From: Owenia fusiformis
Taxonomy: Eukaryota; Annelida; Polychaeta; Sabellida; Oweniidae
Direction: 5' to 3'
Length of the DNA: 64,000 nucleotides
NCBI GenBank assembly: GCA_903813345.2
Contig: CAIIXF020000004.1
Coordinates: 23,501,985-23,565,984 of the forward strand
A model generated the notes under the pieces. The model saw only the letters and a list, made by a program, of their open reading frames with translations, was not told the DNA's origin and made no database searches. Both the position numbers and the translations under genes were made by a program. Below are positions 59,986 to 64,000 of this stretch, one piece after another. Within the stretch, counting starts at the first letter, position 1. Each line of letters begins with the position of its first letter.

Positions 59986-61744
59986 CCTGGCCCGAAGTGT
60001 GATGTAGGCAAATCATATGGCAAAAACATATTGTTTCAGAACTTGCCAATTTGGTACAACTGCCATGTTTTCTTTTGACCTTACTGTCAGTATTGCGACA
60101 GTCGACCACTTTAGTTCATTTCCTATTTGAAATCAACAGAATGTACCATGTATGTATTCTACAACTGTAGTTATATAACTAAAGAATTCATTCTCGTAGA
60201 CACATCTGGCTTGAAAAATCTTCACAAATGGCCTGATTAAACTTAAATAAGAAAATGTGATATGGCTCTAACCAGTGAAGAATACAATTAAGTATCGGAA
60301 TATTGATCACGCTACAACAGCTCCATGTCATCCTAAAACAAACGATGAAGCAGATTCTATAAATAGCTAATCAGCTGACTTTTAAACCAAGCCCGACCTA
60401 AATCCCCATGAAACCCCATACATAGCGTTATTATGGATTTAGAAGTTAATATTAATGGCAATGAAGCCATATCTGATACTAATTCGCATTTGAATATATC
60501 CTAAACTATTTTAAAGTCGGATTATATATGCAAGTCAAGCAAAAATCAAGGAGCATGTTAAGCAACATTGCGTTTCTTATGTTGGGACATTTTTCGATAT
60601 AAACTGTAAAATAGGTTTTATCAATGGCTCAATGTTTCTTCTTTACATTTCATTGGAATGAATGAATAAAACTGTTTCCCTTCCTTTTGATTAAACAAAT
60701 CCAAAACATGCATTCATCGCAAAATTTGTAATGAGATTAGCCACGCGTTCCTTTTAACCCCGGGCTTTTAACTCCACGATTAAGAAAACATAACTTGCAA
60801 ATTTATCCAGAATTATATAATATTAATAGAAGAAATTAGGATGTGAATTTTATCTGATGTAAGTTGGTATATTTGGAAAATTACATTTTACCTCACTTGA
60901 CATGCTGGAATTCAGCTTGTTTTTCTTTGATATTAATCTCATCTCGTTTAGGTAATGTATTATGGTGCCTATTTACACGTTGTTAAAGGGAATGGCCACT
61001 ATGAGAGTTACAAGCTTCCGCATTGTGTAAATGTTAAACTAAACCAATGTGTATTGGCACACATTGTAATATGGCTTGATTATATTAACACGTTCTGTTA
61101 TGAGGCTTTGTTATCTCTATAGTGCTATTTACAGTGTGTATAAACACAGGGCGTAAGTATATATTGGTTAAGTAATTTATATTTATGTGAAGTTATTTGG
61201 GAAACTATTAAGGAATCACACTATTCACTTTTGGAGAGAAATGCATATACTCGTACATTTTAAATTGTTTACACGCTTGTGTGAACCAAACTGCCCCACC
61301 CTGCTTGACAGTTACCGAAATAAAAGAATTAAAAGCGCCCTTTTCCACTGTCTACATTCCCGATACTTTTCAACCGTCAATGATTGCAGAATTTCGAAAT
61401 GCCGTTGTTTTTTTAAAGTTATTTATTTAAAAATATCAAAAATGAAGAAGATTTACAAATAAATCGAACATTTGAAATCTCAATCAATTTTGACGTTTTT
61501 AACATTTATTAACATTATACATTATTTGAAAATGATATAAGCAAATTTTACGAGGCAGTTCAGCTATTTTTCACACCACCTCCTTTAATTCAGCCATTTG
61601 CGACAGTGCAAAATATCTTGATGAATAAGTAACATATCAATGTGAAGAGGGGCAGTTGCTCTATCCCTAGGTGATCACAGTTTTGCGGAATCCGGTTTCA
61701 CAGAAATATGGGCCATTTATCCCAGACGACGTTAGTCTTGATTA
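59986..61744. other. Spacer
   Basis: AT-rich DNA with no recognised gene, RNA or repeat. The 91-codon frame at 61187-61462 has no domain I know. Confidence 0.5.
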
Positions 61745-61750
61745 GAACAG

Positions 61751-61970
61751 GGGCGTAGCTAGCAATACTCAAGGGGGGGGGGGCTGCGAACGAATGGAGG
61801 CCTAATAACGGGGGAACGGGGGTTCAACCCCGGAAATCGTTTAAAACTTACATTGTTTATCATGCATATTAAGCATTTCAAACTACAAATTGCAATATTT
61901 TTTCAACAAGTTTTACAAAATTGCGTTTTTTTCTGTGAGGGTGGGGGCGCCAATGTAGAATTTCAGCTAT
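61751..61970. mobile_element. Possible hAT-like repeat (CAGGGGCGTAGCTAG)
   Basis: Starts AACAGGGGCGTAGCTAGC followed by a G tract and GGGGGTTCAACCCC; the region closes with GGGTGGGGGCGCC at about 61940. The start is typical of hAT-type MITEs in marine animals. No matching right end was fixed. Confidence 0.4.
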
Positions 61971-62205
61971 ATTCGCCCTTCAAAATGTAAACACGGGTTT
62001 ACGGCATATACACACATATGCGTTCAGAGAGTGTAATAGAGTACGAATCTCTCTCAACATAACAGAAATGGAATAAACTGAACGGGAACAAGTATTTTTA
62101 CTATCTCACGGAACGGAATTAAACGCTTCTGAATTAGGTCTATTCTAACGTGACTCAGCCTCTCGGGCTTTTTTGAATCATTTTAAATTCACTTTTATTT
62201 TACAG

Positions 62206-62405
62206 TCACAGGTAGAATGTTATAATCGCACCGACATAAAGTACAATTATAAACAAGCCGCGTTTACACCTGTTACAAACTTTTCAAGACAATGTTTAAA
62301 CAACATTCGGATGGGTAACTTCACATTTATAAGAGAACTTAATAAGCCAACGAGTAGATTTATGGTCTTTTTTTCCTTTCAGGGTATTTGCTTGATGTCC
62401 AATTG
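62206..62405 (+). other. Possible orphan exon of a secreted protein
   Basis: A clean acceptor (TTTTATTTTACAG) ends at 62205 and the frame stays open for 66 codons to a stop at 62403-62405. It contains two cysteines and three N-glycosylation sequons (NRT, NFS, NFT). I do not recognise the family and no partner exon is visible in the last 1.6 kb or upstream. It could be chance. Confidence 0.25.
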
Positions 62406-63106
62406 AATATACAGAAATGTTGGAAACACTTGGAATAAGGTCACTTGAAAAATCAATCGAGAGGATAACATAAATCCCTGGGGTTCATAATAGTACACGT
62501 TCACGAACAAGTTCTTTAATGTACGTCCAGCTTAACCTTATGTGCCAAACTAATCGCTTTTTTCTATTACCGAGCCTTTAAATGTACTCGGTTGGATAAC
62601 GAAACTGAAAATGACATTACACTATTAAAGCATTCCCCATACAGAAATCACCTGGATCAAAGACTGGTATGCTGAAGTAAATCTCTAAACGACTTTAACA
62701 AAGTAACTTTACAGAGAAACAGAGAGATGTCAAGGCCTCACATTCCTATCCTAATCAATTTGAAGTCCTTCGATCATATATTGTGACCTTTTCCTAAAAT
62801 CTTTCCTAAGTTTATATCTTCATCAAGCTTAGCAAGACCTAGCTGTATGTAACTTCCCAACTATGTCATTCAAAAAAATGTTTGAAAAAGTTGCTCAAAC
62901 CCATCGATCCCTCTGGCTACGGGCCTGTTAATGTAAAACAAACACATCGAAATTTGTTTTCAATGTCAGATTGCTATTAGTTCATCCACGTTAAAACCAT
63001 TTCCAAATCCCAATGAACGTTTAAATGAGTACAGTACGTTAGACTTGAACGTCAAATGCAATGAGCTCAATACTAGGCAGTCAATTTGCAAAAGATGCCT
63101 ACCGGT
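62406..63106. other. Spacer
   Basis: No gene or repeat recognised. Confidence 0.5.
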
Positions 63107-63255
63107 GTAAAAGGAATTATGGTCCAAAGGGGATTATGGTCCCCTTACTGGCCCTGATTGTGGATACGATAATAAGGGAAAGAGCTGTTTTTAGGTCACC
63201 ATATAAATCAATGGAAAGTAGGACCATAATTTGATAGGACCTCCTACCCTTTTAC
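63107..63255. mobile_element. MITE, same family as 57172-57332
   Basis: Ends GTAAAAGGAATTATGGTCC and, in complement, GTAAAAGGGTAGGAGG; flanked on both sides by ACCGGT (63101-63106 and 63256-63261). The interior matches the insert in the LINE in inverse orientation. Confidence 0.85.
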
Positions 63256-63445
63256 ACCGGTATTTTCTTTAAGCTAAGGTCATGGAATATTGTTGGCTTA
63301 CATTTTCTAACATTGCATAAGAATGGAAGGCAGTGCCACTTGCTGAACAATCGTAAGAGCGCAGTTATGCAAGCCATTCTTAAAGGTGATTCAGAGGTGA
63401 GGTGTTTACGTTCATAGAATGTAATCATTGCCACCATATGCACAC

Positions 63446-63570
63446 TCAACTTAAGGGGGGGCAAATTTCAGGTCTGAGAAAAAACTAAAACGTGGACCAA
63501 AATTTCGAAATTTGAGGCCCATTTTCTTCAATTTTTGGCCTAAAATTGGGCCTGCCCCCAGATCTGCCAG
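63446..63570. mobile_element. GGCC-rich MITE, inverted relative of 63839-63994
   Basis: Reads GGGGCAAATTTCAGGTCTGAG ... CCTGCCCCCAGATCTGCCAG, the reverse complement of most of 63845-63970. The two copies face each other 270 bases apart. Confidence 0.75.
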
Positions 63571-63838
63571 TATTGTGTATACTCTTGTAAATAGGGAAAC
63601 TACAGATAGATTGTGTATTTTGAAACCCTTTTTTTATTTGCATAACCTGCAACGAAAAACCGGATAATGAAGGCGGAGAAGTAATTGGAATCTATTTCCC
63701 ATAGCTCCCAATAGTTTCCCTATAGGGGCTTTAACACGTTAGCCTATGGGGAAAAGGTTGCCAAACTAATGGAGGGGAGTGTATATTATCCCCAAAGGAA
63801 TCTTTGATATCATATCATATTTACAAGAGGATACACAC

Positions 63839-63994
63839 CAGTGGCATATCTGGGGGGGGTTGGCAGGCCCAATTTTAGGTCAAAAATTGAAGAAAATTGG
63901 CCTCAAATTTCGAAATTTGGGCCCACGGTTTAGTTTTTTCTCAGACCTGAAATTTGCCCCCCCCCCCAATTGTTGGTTCCAAGATACACCCCTG
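63839..63994. mobile_element. hAT-like MITE at the window end
   Basis: Ends CAGTGGCATATCTGG and, in complement, CAGGGGTGTATCTTGG, with C/G tracts just inside and GGGCC/AAATTT words between. The target duplication cannot be tested because the window ends six bases later. Confidence 0.7.
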
Positions 63995-64000
63995 CATAAG

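Noticed and set aside
61187-61462. 91-codon plus-strand frame
   Set aside because: No recognisable domain, and the AT-rich composition makes a chance frame of this length likely.

Overview
The window reads as a nuclear segment from an animal, most likely a marine invertebrate. It is AT-rich. Genes are split by GT-AG introns, there are tRNA genes with internal pol III boxes, and most of the DNA is transposon-derived (LINEs, mariner/hAT-type DNA elements, a tRNA-headed SINE). The calexcitin/sarcoplasmic-calcium-binding-protein-like genes point to an invertebrate, perhaps a lophotrochozoan; I cannot name the species.

Layout. 1-8.5 kb: repeats, dominated by a 5.9-kb inverted-repeat element. 8.58-9.97 kb: a two-exon Golgi carbohydrate sulfotransferase gene on the plus strand. 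12.2-16.2 kb and 17.4-25.8 kb: two copies of one noncoding block, each carrying a tRNA-Gly(UCC) gene and a tRNA-Gly pseudogene. Each copy holds insertions the other lacks, so empty sites can be read directly. The second copy is split by a 4.96-kb palindromic element (19346-24304) carrying ten RFX/X-box-like motifs. 26.9-29.6 kb: a membrane-anchored FkbM-type methyltransferase gene whose long intron holds a reverse LINE fragment. 29.9-33.1 kb: a decayed L1/Tx1-like LINE on the minus strand. 33.8-36.8 kb: two inverted-repeat elements. 37-46.2 kb: a minus-strand cluster of EF-hand genes, two near-complete and one two-exon relic. 46-56 kb: little but small repeats and a LINE tail. 56.5-60 kb: a plus-strand CR1/Jockey-type LINE with a snap-back 5' end and a nested MITE. 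60-64 kb: MITEs and one doubtful exon.

The two enzymes modify glycans or membrane-associated substrates in the secretory pathway. Each starts with an exon encoding a signal anchor, and those two exons look alike. The EF-hand genes share one exon layout (53-nt exon 2, 120-nt exon 3), so they arose by tandem duplication.

The strongest unusual signals are: (1) eight or more independent inverted-repeat structures in 64 kb, some shown to be made of two mariner 3' halves joined head to head; (2) an element with X-box, CRE and GC-box-like motifs in a repeated module; (3) a GC-AG intron in one EF-hand gene but not its neighbour; (4) similar anchor exons on two unrelated enzymes. All similarities were judged by eye; no search was run.
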